Source: G963665005 sp963665005
Lineage (GTDB): Bacteria; Bacillota; Clostridia; Christensenellales; SZUA-584
NCBI GenBank assembly: GCA_963665005.2
Contig: CAXXTQ010000001.1
Coordinates: 744,001-808,000 of the forward strand
Length of the DNA stretch: 64,000 nt
Reading direction: 5' to 3'
Part shown: positions 50,458 through 60,203 of the stretch, in pieces
How positions within the stretch are numbered: position 1 is the first letter of the stretch
Layout: every line of letters starts with the position of its first letter
The notes under the pieces: model-generated
The model's input: only the letters and a program-made list of their open reading frames with translations
Told to the model about the DNA's origin: nothing
The model's database searches: none
Position numbers and translations under genes: made by a program

Positions 50458-51669
50458 TCATATCTCATTTATTATATCAGATAATTGACTATAAAAACAA
50501 TCATAATCATAGCATTTTGCGATTTCATAAGCATGCTCTGCAATGGCTGCCGCTTTTTCTTTTTCGATAATCATTTTTTCAATGCCTTGAGCCAACAGCT
50601 TTTCATTCTGGGATATATTATTTAAATCATAATTAATTTTTTCACTCAACGGGGGAACTAATATGCCGTATTCTGCTTCGTAAATGTATGTTTTTATATC
50701 TACATCTGTCTTTTTGCATAATATTTCTTTTGGCCCTGTCATGCAGTCAGTAGAAACTATAGGAGTTTTACAAAGCATTGCCTCTACAATTACATTTGGG
50801 AATCCTTCATAAATAGAACTGCACACAAAAACATCCGAAGCAGCAATGTATCTAAACGGATTTTTCTGATAACCAAGCAGCAAAATATCCTTAGCATAGC
50901 ATGAATGCGCAGCCATACTCTTTATTTCTTTTTCCATAGGCCCGCCATACCCAATAATGATAAGCCCCGCATCTTTTATTTTTTCTTTTAGATGGTGAAA
51001 TGCTTTTATGAGGTGCCATAGGCCTTTATCTTTTTTATAAGCTCCAACTGTACAAATATTCTTATGGCTACTAAAGAAATCTGTATATTCACGATTGATA
51101 GCTTCTCTTGCCAAATTGGTAATATTCTTTATATTAAATGGATTATTTAATACACGCACTTTTTTTTCATTGACATTAAACTCTTCTATAAATTCATTTT
51201 TCATACGCTGAGTTTGAACTATCATTGTTTCTATTTTGTTTATATTTCTATAATAGCTTAATTTATGTAATTTATATTCGCCGTATCCACGGCATGAAAT
51301 TATAACTTTTGATTTTCCGGGCGCCCAGATATTTACCATATTTGCAGAATTCAAAAAACTTATTACTGCCTTTGGTTTAATTTTATATTTATAATAAGAA
51401 AGCTTAATTATGCGTAAAATCCTCATCAATACTTTTAACACAAAACTTTTTTTTGCTTTGCATTTTAGGTCTATCAGTTGACCGCTGTAATCGTAATTCA
51501 TATTTTCCGAATCAAAAACAAAAAAATAAACTTCATAATCTTTTGCAAGAATATGCGAAATATTACTCATTACTCTTTCTGCCCCGCCAGACAATAAATT
51601 AGGTATTAATAGGCCAATACTTTCTTTTGCTCTATGCTTATTTTCTGTTGAATAATTTTCTATATACAT
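50458..51669 (-). CDS. Glycosyltransferase family 4
   Basis: The 403-residue protein is a GT-B glycosyltransferase. It has LIPNLLSGGAERVMSNI (N-terminal Gly-rich loop of GT4 enzymes), ICTVGAYKKDKGLWHLI, LLGYQKNPFRYIAASDVF and the donor motif SSIYEGFPNVIVEAM with the usual glutamates. The start has AAAAGGGGAA upstream. It lies between the Wzy-like membrane gene and the dehydrogenase. The linkage formed is unknown. Confidence 0.88.
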   Translation of the reverse strand: MYIENYSTENKHRAKESIGLLIPNLLSGGAERVMSNISHILAKDYEVYFFVFDSENMNYDYSGQLIDLKCKAKKSFVLKVLMRILRIIKLSYYKYKIKPKAVISFLNSANMVNIWAPGKSKVIISCRGYGEYKLHKLSYYRNINKIETMIVQTQRMKNEFIEEFNVNEKKVRVLNNPFNIKNITNLAREAINREYTDFFSSHKNICTVGAYKKDKGLWHLIKAFHHLKEKIKDAGLIIIGYGGPMEKEIKSMAAHSCYAKDILLLGYQKNPFRYIAASDVFVCSSIYEGFPNVIVEAMLCKTPIVSTDCMTGPKEILCKKTDVDIKTYIYEAEYGILVPPLSEKINYDLNNISQNEKLLAQGIEKMIIEKEKAAAIAEHAYEIAKCYDYDCFYSQLSDIINEI

Positions 51670-51907
51670 TAAATTCCCCTTTTAATCACTCTGCAAAAAA
51701 TTTTAATTTATTTTTGGCAAAAGATGTACTCCTCACTCATATCAAGATGATATAAATTACAATCAATAATAATATAATACAATTATATTTTAAGACTAAT
51801 ATTATGGATGTCAATTAAAAAAACAAATATCATGATTTGTTTTTTTAAATAATAGCTTATGTTATAACCTTAGGTCAGTTTACGCTTTTATACACTTTAT
51901 TGAGCCT

Positions 51908-53389
51908 CTATCCAACAAATATGTTCAACAGCAGATATAAAAAGGCAATTGCTCCTGTAGCTATAATTGACACTTTCATAAGTTTTTTGTGTTCTTTTCT
52001 ATGTATAAAACCAATCGCAATTAATATTGCCATAAAGGGCCATACCATTAGCTTCCATCTAACACTTATATACAGCACAATTGCCATCATAGCGATTATG
52101 CCGATTATAAAATAAATATTTATATTATTATACTTTTTGCTTTTAAGTGTCGTATATGAACCTACTATAAATAATGGAAGGCAAGCAAGCCAATATATTG
52201 TACCCAAATCAGAGAATACGCTCATAATTATTAATTCTTTAGTAGCTGAGAATACGCTATAAAAATTAAAGGGATGAAAAAGTATATAAAAGAATGCAAA
52301 ACACTGTCTTAATCCTGCCGGTATCTTGTAAAGTATACTCCAAAAACCGGTGCTTGATCCGTCATTTTGTGTTACTTCATCATATGCATATTTTAATACA
52401 CTGCTAAGATTTTCCGGGGCATCAGTTTCTGGTATTTTTTGTACTACTGCTGCCGATACCTCAGAATGTGCCGCATAACAATATTTGTATAACACGAATG
52501 CCACTATGGCGCTTATCAAAAGAATAAACCATCTGCCTTTTAATGATCTGCCAATCGATTTTATTGTGAACTTTTCATTCCAAGGCAAAACATAAACGCC
52601 GATACAAAATGCGAAAAGAGCGATACCGATTCGGTATCTTGTAAAGAGAAAAAATGCGAATAACAAAATAAGAAGAATTGATTTAGCAACTGTCTTTTTG
52701 TCTATTGTTATCATATAATATGCAATGCAGCAAATCAGCAAAATGACAAGTGTTTCTTTTAATAGTACTGCTGAATAAATAAGGAAAACAGGATACAGCA
52801 AAGCAATAAAAACGCTCAGTTTGACTATTTTTTCATTATTAGTTGTAGCATCTGCAATTTTTGCAATTACCAAAATAACGAGTGAAGAAAGTGCCGCGAC
52901 AACTATGTTATAAAAAAGCGTATTTGTTGAACCGCAAAAGATTTTCGTAATTGTAGCTATTAAATATATAAAACCAGTCTGCGGAATAGCTGCGCCGAAG
53001 AAATTATATGTTGCATCAATTGGGTTATTAGTTACCAGATATTCGATACGGTAATTGCTTACTAGTTCATCGATATATTTTAAATAATAAGACGAATCAA
53101 TAGCTAATATACTGTTGCCAGTAAGATAGGTCTGCATATATAAAATTAATACTGCGCAGATGGAGGTCACTATAAGTGATATTGCAAAATAACCGGTAAA
53201 CTGTTGTTTACTGCCATTGAAAATTATCAATAATATAAGTAATACTAAAATGAATAAGAAAACGCCAACAGTTTGTGCTAAGATTGAGACTGCTGCCGAC
53301 CACACAAGAAGAAAAAGTATAGCAATCTTATAAAATAATTTTAAATCAAGTATAGATGTGGTTACAATCATTATGAATTTCTTTATCAA
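51908..53389 (-). CDS. Multi-spanning membrane protein, probable polysaccharide polymerase (Wzy-like)
   Basis: The 493-residue protein has about eleven membrane spans with a large external loop in the C-terminal half (KYCYAAHSEVSAAVVQKIPE onward to FWSILYKIP). Topology and position between a flippase and glycosyltransferases fit an O-antigen/capsule polymerase, whose sequences are poorly conserved. A GT39-type membrane transferase is an alternative. The start is TTG (53389) with GAGGG 8 bases upstream; an ATG 18 bases further in is possible. Confidence 0.65.
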   Translation of the reverse strand: MIKKFIMIVTTSILDLKLFYKIAILFLLVWSAAVSILAQTVGVFLFILVLLILLIIFNGSKQQFTGYFAISLIVTSICAVLILYMQTYLTGNSILAIDSSYYLKYIDELVSNYRIEYLVTNNPIDATYNFFGAAIPQTGFIYLIATITKIFCGSTNTLFYNIVVAALSSLVILVIAKIADATTNNEKIVKLSVFIALLYPVFLIYSAVLLKETLVILLICCIAYYMITIDKKTVAKSILLILLFAFFLFTRYRIGIALFAFCIGVYVLPWNEKFTIKSIGRSLKGRWFILLISAIVAFVLYKYCYAAHSEVSAAVVQKIPETDAPENLSSVLKYAYDEVTQNDGSSTGFWSILYKIPAGLRQCFAFFYILFHPFNFYSVFSATKELIIMSVFSDLGTIYWLACLPLFIVGSYTTLKSKKYNNINIYFIIGIIAMMAIVLYISVRWKLMVWPFMAILIAIGFIHRKEHKKLMKVSIIATGAIAFLYLLLNIFVG

Positions 53390-53551
53390 AACTTGTGCCC
53401 TCGCTCATGTAAATTTATTACAAGTGTATCATATGTATATAGTAAAAAACAAGATTAATAATTATCTTATGCAATTCATATAAATTACTGGCCGTTGCTC
53501 AAAAATATAAACAATTACAAAACTAGATGTGAAGGCATAAATATTGCTATA

Positions 53552-55075
53552 TTAAGATTTCTTTGTAACTCTATTTTTTAAAATCATCATCTTTACATGT
53601 ATAAACTCATTTGATTTTCTAAATGACATATAAAATAGTAAATTTGTAACAATAAGTACAACTGCTGCATTAATAAATAAATTAAACCATGTTATATCAG
53701 CCGCAACATAGGTCCTAAATAACAAACACATTCCGGCTGCTGTAACAACCGGAATGAATTGTTTGAGACAATTAATATAAAAATCTTTTACGCCTTTGTT
53801 AAAAGCGTGGTTATAAACTATTCGCGGCCGCAAAATATATGATACTATGCTTGTAACGAGCGTCCCAACAAAAACGCCGGTAATACCAATTATCTGGACC
53901 ATAGCTATTGAAATAACAAGATTAATGATTGCCATTAAAACGACAATCCATCTATCCTGGCGAAAAATACCGCTTGCGCTCTTTACTTCCCAAAGTGCGG
54001 TAATATTTCCTTGCAGATAAAAATCAAGAACAATAATGATCCAAGTTATGCTGGGTATAGTTAAATCTTTACCTATCCATAAAGTGATAAATGAATCTGC
54101 AAGAATAAAAAATGCAACTGCACAAAAGCCGTAAAGCCAAAACATAACAAAACCATATGTTTTATATGTTTCATATTGTTTTTCCTTGCTTTCTGTTGCA
54201 ATAAGATTGCCCAAAGAGCCCATCACTGCACCAATTGTAACGCTGAAAAATTTCTTGACCGTAACAATAAGCAGATTGTAATTTGAAACCAAACCGACCA
54301 TAGCAACACCAACAAAAGCCGAGATTATAATGCTGTCAGTTTGCAGAATACTTACTCTGGCAAGTCTATGCCAAATTAGTGCAAAAATATTCTTTTTGAT
54401 AGGGCCAAGCTGTTCATCCGAAAGTTTATTTATTCCTTTTTCCTTTAGGTAAGGGTATTTTTTATTAACATAAATGTTGATAAATATATTATTGAAAAGT
54501 TGCATAGCAGCTGTTGAAAGCAAATATATCATAAAGCTCCTAAATAGAAGCAATAAGGCGATATTAAACAATCCCTGTACGAGATTAAAGATTGTGGTAA
54601 TATTTGTTATAATATATTTTTTTTGATAAGCATTTACTAAAGTATATTTATAAGTTACAAAATAGCTTGATATTGTATTGAATAAAAATATTATGTAATA
54701 AATTGAAATATCGCCAATTTCACCTGGATTTTTAATTATTATATCCAAAAACGGCAAGATAGCTAATCCAACAGCTGTGATCACTATCGCAACCCATCTA
54801 TATGCTTTCTTGTACAAATGCATAAGTGATTTTATTTCTTCGATATTACCTTCTGCGACTGGTTTATACAGAGCGAAGGTCATTGCAGGACCTATGCCAA
54901 GCTCTGCGAAAGATAGTAATCCAAGTATATTAGCGAATAAACCATTGACGCCAAGGTATGTTACACCAAGAATATTAATAAAAATGGTTCTTGAAGCAAA
55001 TGCAATAAGCGCTATCGCAATATGTCCTATATATCCGTAAATTAAATTCATTTTGACATTTTTTATTCGTGACAA
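53552..55075 (-). CDS. Polysaccharide flippase (Wzx-like, MOP superfamily)
   Basis: The 507-residue protein has 12 to 14 membrane spans and the Wzx lead motif: ASRTIFINILGVTYLGVNGLF in two parts, then LSFAELGIGPAMTFALYKPVAEGN. It would flip the lipid-linked repeat unit to the outer face. The start is TTG with GAGGA 8 bases upstream. A second, different flippase lies at the right edge of the window, so this locus may hold two repeat-unit systems. Confidence 0.9.
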   Translation of the reverse strand: MSRIKNVKMNLIYGYIGHIAIALIAFASRTIFINILGVTYLGVNGLFANILGLLSFAELGIGPAMTFALYKPVAEGNIEEIKSLMHLYKKAYRWVAIVITAVGLAILPFLDIIIKNPGEIGDISIYYIIFLFNTISSYFVTYKYTLVNAYQKKYIITNITTIFNLVQGLFNIALLLLFRSFMIYLLSTAAMQLFNNIFINIYVNKKYPYLKEKGINKLSDEQLGPIKKNIFALIWHRLARVSILQTDSIIISAFVGVAMVGLVSNYNLLIVTVKKFFSVTIGAVMGSLGNLIATESKEKQYETYKTYGFVMFWLYGFCAVAFFILADSFITLWIGKDLTIPSITWIIIVLDFYLQGNITALWEVKSASGIFRQDRWIVVLMAIINLVISIAMVQIIGITGVFVGTLVTSIVSYILRPRIVYNHAFNKGVKDFYINCLKQFIPVVTAAGMCLLFRTYVAADITWFNLFINAAVVLIVTNLLFYMSFRKSNEFIHVKMMILKNRVTKKS

Positions 55076-55085
55076 TTTGTATTCC

Positions 55086-56309
55086 TCACTTGTTAATGAC
55101 TATATCTTTAATAATTTTAATATATTGGGATGAATTTGCCTCAAATGAAAAATTATCTGCCGCTTGTTTGCTTATTTCTTTTCTTTTATTGGCGTCTACA
55201 GTATAGCCGATTATTTCTTCTATCCGATTAAAAAAGTTTTTACTATCGTATTCAATAATACCATAGCTCCTTTCAGTTATAAAAGCATTATATAAAGATA
55301 AAGCTCTTGTATAAATCAAAGGTAATCCCGTAGCCAAATATTCTCCAGTTTTGGCTGTTGGCGCAATATAATTCATCGTATGGATATGCCTAATAATAAA
55401 AGCCATGTCCGCGGCCATTAGATATTCTGCAACTTCATCGTTTTCCGCAGTAGCAACAATAAATTTCGATTCATCTATTTTTTCTTCCGCAAGAAGTTTT
55501 TTTGCTGTGACAATATCTCGATAAGGCACTAATGAGATAAAAATCGACTGCTCGCTTGTTTTAAGTATTTCTTTAAAAATTTTGATGTTTAATCTGTAAT
55601 TTTGCCAAGCATACAATACACTGCCCGTATAGATGTAAACTTTTTTTTGCTTAATCCCCAACTCTGCTCTCTTCTTTTCCCTTATTGCTTGATCAAAAAA
55701 GAATTTCTCACGAGAGAATGTTGGGATTACAAAACTTACTTTTCCGTCTAAACAAGGATATCTCATTTTCAATAAGGTTGCCATACTCTTGGTGCCAGCC
55801 ACTACTTTATCAACAAGTTCGAATATTTTTTTGTTTCTTTCAAAAATAACCTCCCGAGAATCTGTAACCAGTGCTTTATCATATTTGCGTATAAAGTTAT
55901 ATTCAGATATTGCATCTCCTTCACTTTCATAAATCAAAATTATCTGAGGGAATTTATTTTTTATAAACTCCAAAGTTGTATAATCTATTTTTCGGGCAAT
56001 TATAATCACTTCTCTATATCTTAATTGGTTAAAAAAAAGTTTAACTACCAATTGAATTTGTTTAGAGTTTCTAAAGGTTGGGACAAGCGATAATTGCAAA
56101 TGATTAGTTCTATATTTATCATGGAATTTACGGATCTTCCGAAAATTCTTACAATAGTTTCTAAAAGGGAAAAAAGAAAGTATTTCCGTGTTGCAGCATT
56201 TCTTTGCAAATTCAACACAATAACCAGCATACACATTAAAATGTCTAAGTGTTTGCTGTTGAAAAAAATATATGATTTTTATATCTTTTCTTATTTTCTT
56301 TTTATTCAT
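55086..56309 (-). CDS. Glycosyltransferase, GT4-like (paralogue of 57633-58859)
   Basis: The 407-residue protein begins IKIIYFFQQQTLRHFNVYAGY and has a donor-domain segment YIYTGSVLYAWQNYRLNI and a late MADMAFIIRHIHTMNYIAPTAKTGEYLATGLP in two parts. This is the glycosyltransferase pattern with the conserved glutamate before the loop. It shares long stretches with the 57633-58859 protein and is clearly a duplicate. Its ATG overlaps the stop of the preceding gene by 4 bases, so it is translationally coupled. Confidence 0.8.
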   Translation of the reverse strand: MNKKKIRKDIKIIYFFQQQTLRHFNVYAGYCVEFAKKCCNTEILSFFPFRNYCKNFRKIRKFHDKYRTNHLQLSLVPTFRNSKQIQLVVKLFFNQLRYREVIIIARKIDYTTLEFIKNKFPQIILIYESEGDAISEYNFIRKYDKALVTDSREVIFERNKKIFELVDKVVAGTKSMATLLKMRYPCLDGKVSFVIPTFSREKFFFDQAIREKKRAELGIKQKKVYIYTGSVLYAWQNYRLNIKIFKEILKTSEQSIFISLVPYRDIVTAKKLLAEEKIDESKFIVATAENDEVAEYLMAADMAFIIRHIHTMNYIAPTAKTGEYLATGLPLIYTRALSLYNAFITERSYGIIEYDSKNFFNRIEEIIGYTVDANKRKEISKQAADNFSFEANSSQYIKIIKDIVINK

Positions 56310-57595
56310 TCTTGCACAGCTCCGCCGATAATAGAGCTGTATACTTCCATTATCATATTATAATTTTTCTCTTTATTATAAGTTTCCTCTGCCTTTCTTA
56401 TAGCATTTTTAGACAATTCTAGCGCAATATCATCATCTTCAAATATCCTCTTTATAAAATATGCCATCATATAAGGTGCATCATGCTGGTATAAGAATCC
56501 TTCCTTATTGTGTGTTAACATACTTGATACGCCCCCGACATCTGAAGCAACAGTTGGGACTCCAAGCATCATTGCTTCGGCTACTGTATTCGGAGAATTT
56601 TCCATAGATGATGCAGAAATGAATACCTGGGATTTGAGAAATTGCTTATGCATTTCTTGTTCATGCAAAGGCCCTAATATGGTTATATGTTTTTTTAGAT
56701 TATATTTATCGATAATATCACTTAAATATTTGCCATAGCTAGTCAACTTTAATTTTTCTTTTATTGATTTATTTTTTCTAATACTTCCTCCACCGGCAAT
56801 ATAAAGATGAGTATCCGGATAAGATTTGAGTATGATCGGCATTGCTTCCAATATATAGTGCAAACCTTTTAAAGGCTTAAAACTTTGGCTGGTAAACAAT
56901 GCATACCTTTGGCATGTGTTTAACTTCCATTTATTATCATTATAAAACGAATTTCTTAAAATACGGTTGCAATGATAATATTCAGCGTTCGGATTTATCT
57001 TTTGAATACAAGCATGATCCCAATCAGTTCTCCCCATTACTCTTTTTATTTTTTCTAAAGCTTCAATTTCAAAAACACCGCGTTTATAAATGTTCTTCTG
57101 TTGTTTTGCTATGCTAGTCCCAAACAATAAATCATACAAAGTTTTTTTATTTACTACCGATTGCGGTAATGAAGCCGTGGCACTTTTCGCAATTACTGAA
57201 CAAAGGCCCTGTATATCTACAATTACTTTATCAATCATTTTTTTTCTTTGACATACATTTACCATTGCAAGCGTTCGTGGAAATTCTGTACCCCAAATAT
57301 GAATAATATCCGGTTGAAATTCAACTAGTATCTTTTCATAGTATAATTCAGTTTGTTTTTCATATTTTATGAGACCTTTTTTATTGGAAGGTATAGCGTA
57401 ATAATTAACACCGTTGACCTTACCTGAAATCATATCTTTAACATTGCTTTTTGGAAATGATACCGCCAATTGGCCATTACTGTTTGCTATTCTCTTTGAG
57501 AGTACATCCAGCCATCCGCCTTTAACAATAACAGTCTCATTTAACGCTTTTGATATTATAGGCAATGTTATATTAGTTAACCATAATATTTTCAT
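56306..57595 (-). CDS. Glycosyltransferase family 4
   Basis: This 429-residue GT-B enzyme has ILWLTNITLPIISKAL at the N-terminus, HIWGTEFPRTLAM, a donor domain with FTSQSFKPLKGLHYILEAMP, HITILGPLHEQEMHK and the signature SSMENSPNTVAEAMMLGVPTVA, where the two catalytic-site glutamates are visible. The start follows GAGAGGATAG. It lies between the two paralogous transferases and overlaps the downstream one. Confidence 0.87.
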   Translation of the reverse strand: MKILWLTNITLPIISKALNETVIVKGGWLDVLSKRIANSNGQLAVSFPKSNVKDMISGKVNGVNYYAIPSNKKGLIKYEKQTELYYEKILVEFQPDIIHIWGTEFPRTLAMVNVCQRKKMIDKVIVDIQGLCSVIAKSATASLPQSVVNKKTLYDLLFGTSIAKQQKNIYKRGVFEIEALEKIKRVMGRTDWDHACIQKINPNAEYYHCNRILRNSFYNDNKWKLNTCQRYALFTSQSFKPLKGLHYILEAMPIILKSYPDTHLYIAGGGSIRKNKSIKEKLKLTSYGKYLSDIIDKYNLKKHITILGPLHEQEMHKQFLKSQVFISASSMENSPNTVAEAMMLGVPTVASDVGGVSSMLTHNKEGFLYQHDAPYMMAYFIKRIFEDDDIALELSKNAIRKAEETYNKEKNYNMIMEVYSSIIGGAVQE

Positions 57596-57632
57596 TTTCT
57601 ATCCTCTCTTAACAATTAATCCGCTAAGAAAA

Positions 57633-58859
57633 TCATTGTTTATTTACTGCAATTGCTTTTTCAATTACATTAATATAATTAGATGCATTTGATTCAAAAG
57701 AAAATATTCTTGCAGCATCTTTGCTAACTTTTTTTCTTAATTTATTATCTACAGAAAAATGAATTATATCATTAATACGATTAAAAAAGTTATTTTTATT
57801 TGATTCGATTACACCGTAATTTCTTTCAGAGATAAAAGCACTATATAATGCCAATGCATTTGTTGTTATAAGAGGTAAGCCCGTTGCAAGATACTCACCC
57901 ATTTTTGCAGTTGGTGCAACATAGTTCATTGTATGTATATCGCGAATCATAAACGCCATATCAGCCGCCATAAGATATTTTGCTAGTTTAAAATTATCCA
58001 CACTAGCTATTAAATACTTTTTATTGTCTATATTAGCTTTTTCAAGGATGTTCTTAGCCAATGCTTGATTGTTTTGCGGCACTAGCGCAATAAAAAAAGA
58101 TTTAGTTTCTTTATCTAATATTTCTTTAAATAATTTGATGTTATTGTCAAAGTTTTGCCATGCATATTTTATGTTGCCAACATAAATATATACTTTCTTA
58201 TCAACAAGCTTCAGTTCTTGTCTCATTTGCAATCTTATTTTTTTATCGAAATAGAACTTACCGCTTGAGAATGTTGGGATTACACTCATGGTCTTTCCTT
58301 TAAGATAAGGGTATCGCATTTCAAATAATTTTCCCATATGGTAAGTTCCGGTAACAACATAATCACAGAGCCTATAGATTTTCTGGCTGGTTTCGATATT
58401 GTCTTCATAATTTTGTAGAATTTCTTTGCCTATGCCTTTATCATACTTTTGTAAATAATTATATTCTGAAATAAAATCGCCTTCGCTTTCATAAATCAAA
58501 ATAGTTTTTGGAATCACTTTTTTTATTAATTGCAAATAATAATAGTCTATTTTTCTAACAATGAGTACGGTATTTTTGTACACAATTTGATTAATAAACA
58601 GCATAAAAAGTATCTGAAATGCTTTGAGTTTACCTTTTGATATTCTAAAAGATACTTTCAACCTTTGCTGTTTATATTCTGCTCTGTATTTTTTCATTTG
58701 TTTTTTATGCGCAAGGTAGCTTCTCGGATTATAATACGACAAAAGAGTGGTGCTGTATCCGCGTTTTGCAAATTCGATACAATAACCAATATATATATTA
58801 AAATGTGTCATGCTTGGTTTATGAAACCAATATATAATTTTTGTTTTGTTTCTTTGCAT
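57633..58859 (-). CDS. Glycosyltransferase, GT4-like (paralogue of 55086-56309)
   Basis: The 408-residue protein (KIIYWFHKPSMTHFNIYIGY, YIYVGNIKYAWQNFDNNIK, MADMAFMIRDIHTMNYVAP) follows the 55086 protein motif for motif. The ATG at 58859 was chosen because GAGGA lies before it and it aligns with the start of the paralogue. A TTG at 58946 would add a hydrophobic stretch and overlap the upstream gene. The linkage formed is unknown; the duplication suggests two similar sugars or acceptors. Confidence 0.8.
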   Translation of the reverse strand: MQRNKTKIIYWFHKPSMTHFNIYIGYCIEFAKRGYSTTLLSYYNPRSYLAHKKQMKKYRAEYKQQRLKVSFRISKGKLKAFQILFMLFINQIVYKNTVLIVRKIDYYYLQLIKKVIPKTILIYESEGDFISEYNYLQKYDKGIGKEILQNYEDNIETSQKIYRLCDYVVTGTYHMGKLFEMRYPYLKGKTMSVIPTFSSGKFYFDKKIRLQMRQELKLVDKKVYIYVGNIKYAWQNFDNNIKLFKEILDKETKSFFIALVPQNNQALAKNILEKANIDNKKYLIASVDNFKLAKYLMAADMAFMIRDIHTMNYVAPTAKMGEYLATGLPLITTNALALYSAFISERNYGVIESNKNNFFNRINDIIHFSVDNKLRKKVSKDAARIFSFESNASNYINVIEKAIAVNKQ

Positions 58860-58923
58860 ATTCCTCAAATTTTTATTTCTATTTTCTATAAAATTTATAA
58901 TTACTAACACACATATTCCAAGA

Positions 58924-60165
58924 CTATACTTTAGTTTTTTGTTCAATTGCTTTTAGATGTATTTCTAATGAAGCAAGTGCAAGCAAAGCATCTGTAAAAT
59001 CTCCAACACAGTTTATATGATCATTCCATATTTTATCAATTTTTATCCATTCGACAATTTTCCTGCCTATTAAATCATGTACATTATCATATATAATCTT
59101 ATTAAGATCTTTTCTATTTCGAATTCCATCACTAAAATTAATATAATTTGTACTTGGTTTAACATAATTTTTTCTTTCTTGCATTAAAGTCTCCTTGGCC
59201 TTATTAAAGCTTCGGTGTAAAAAAATATTTATTTTCCCTGCATTTAATCTGCAGCCATAATAATGCGATTTTGTTTTAAATGCAAATTCTTTGGGATATG
59301 CTTTAAGCAAAATCTTTTTATATAAATATTGATCAATTCTATATTTATTATCAATACTCAACATAAAGGCTACCCAATCTTTGTTAATAAAAGGCGCACA
59401 ATTATTAAAGCCTTTTATTAATAGGTGCGGCGCTATCCATTTTAATTGAGCAAATTTTAGATGCAATTGCTCTTCATAAGTAACGATCTCTTTATCAATA
59501 AAATCTAAATCTAGAAGTTTATGCAACTCAATATCATTACAATTTGTGAGCTTGATTGATTTAACGAGAGAATATCCGTGGTTTATAAAATTTGTTTTTG
59601 CGCCTTTAATTGAATTTGATGAGTTTTGAGTATAAACATTGCCTGACGGAGTTCCGGCGAATGCACCTGACCAAATTTTATGATTCGAATATAATTCTTT
59701 TAGTTTATATAACGGGAAGGTTGAAAACAATACTGTTTGATTATCTGTGCAATTTGATGTATCTATTAGCTCCTGCATATTATATTTATGTTGTGTCATG
59801 GGCAGGACCTCATGTTTGGTGCCAAATACTTTTGCAATATTACAACCTATTTCATAATCTAGTGTTCCGGGTGTACCAAAAGTAAAGGTATGAATTTTTT
59901 TCGCCTGCGTACATTTTAATAAGCCTGCTAATATTGCTCTGCTGTCTAATCCTCCGCTAAGCGGAACGCAAATATCAGTGTTCTTTTCAAAATGTTCCTC
60001 AATTGCTTGTTGAGTAATCTTTGTTCCAATTTCAATTAGTTCAGTTTCGTCTATTCCGTTGTATCTCTTTTTATCTACATTATGTAAATCAAAATCGAGA
60101 GTTTTGTTCTTATAATCCAAAAAATATCCCATTTTTAAAAAAGAGTTTATCTGTAGACTATTCAT
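58924..60165 (-). CDS. AsnB-like PP-loop amidotransferase without glutaminase domain
   Basis: The 413-residue protein has the PP-loop of asparagine-synthetase-type enzymes (CVPLSGGLDSRAILAG, about residues 88-103), FTFGTPGTLDYEIG and APFINKDWVAFML near the C-terminal half. The N-terminal Cys-type glutaminase domain of AsnB is absent: only about 75 residues precede the PP-loop. It should adenylate a carboxylate and transfer an amine from ammonia or a partner. With genes for an N-acetylhexosaminuronic acid in the locus, amidation of that uronic acid is a good hypothesis. ATG 60165 (ribosome site AAGGCAGG) was preferred over TTG 60243, which lies in the upstream gene. Confidence 0.8.
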   Translation of the reverse strand: MNSLQINSFLKMGYFLDYKNKTLDFDLHNVDKKRYNGIDETELIEIGTKITQQAIEEHFEKNTDICVPLSGGLDSRAILAGLLKCTQAKKIHTFTFGTPGTLDYEIGCNIAKVFGTKHEVLPMTQHKYNMQELIDTSNCTDNQTVLFSTFPLYKLKELYSNHKIWSGAFAGTPSGNVYTQNSSNSIKGAKTNFINHGYSLVKSIKLTNCNDIELHKLLDLDFIDKEIVTYEEQLHLKFAQLKWIAPHLLIKGFNNCAPFINKDWVAFMLSIDNKYRIDQYLYKKILLKAYPKEFAFKTKSHYYGCRLNAGKINIFLHRSFNKAKETLMQERKNYVKPSTNYINFSDGIRNRKDLNKIIYDNVHDLIGRKIVEWIKIDKIWNDHINCVGDFTDALLALASLEIHLKAIEQKTKV

Positions 60166-60203
60166 TTTATTACCTGCCTTCCACAGGTTATTATAACTAT
60201 CCT

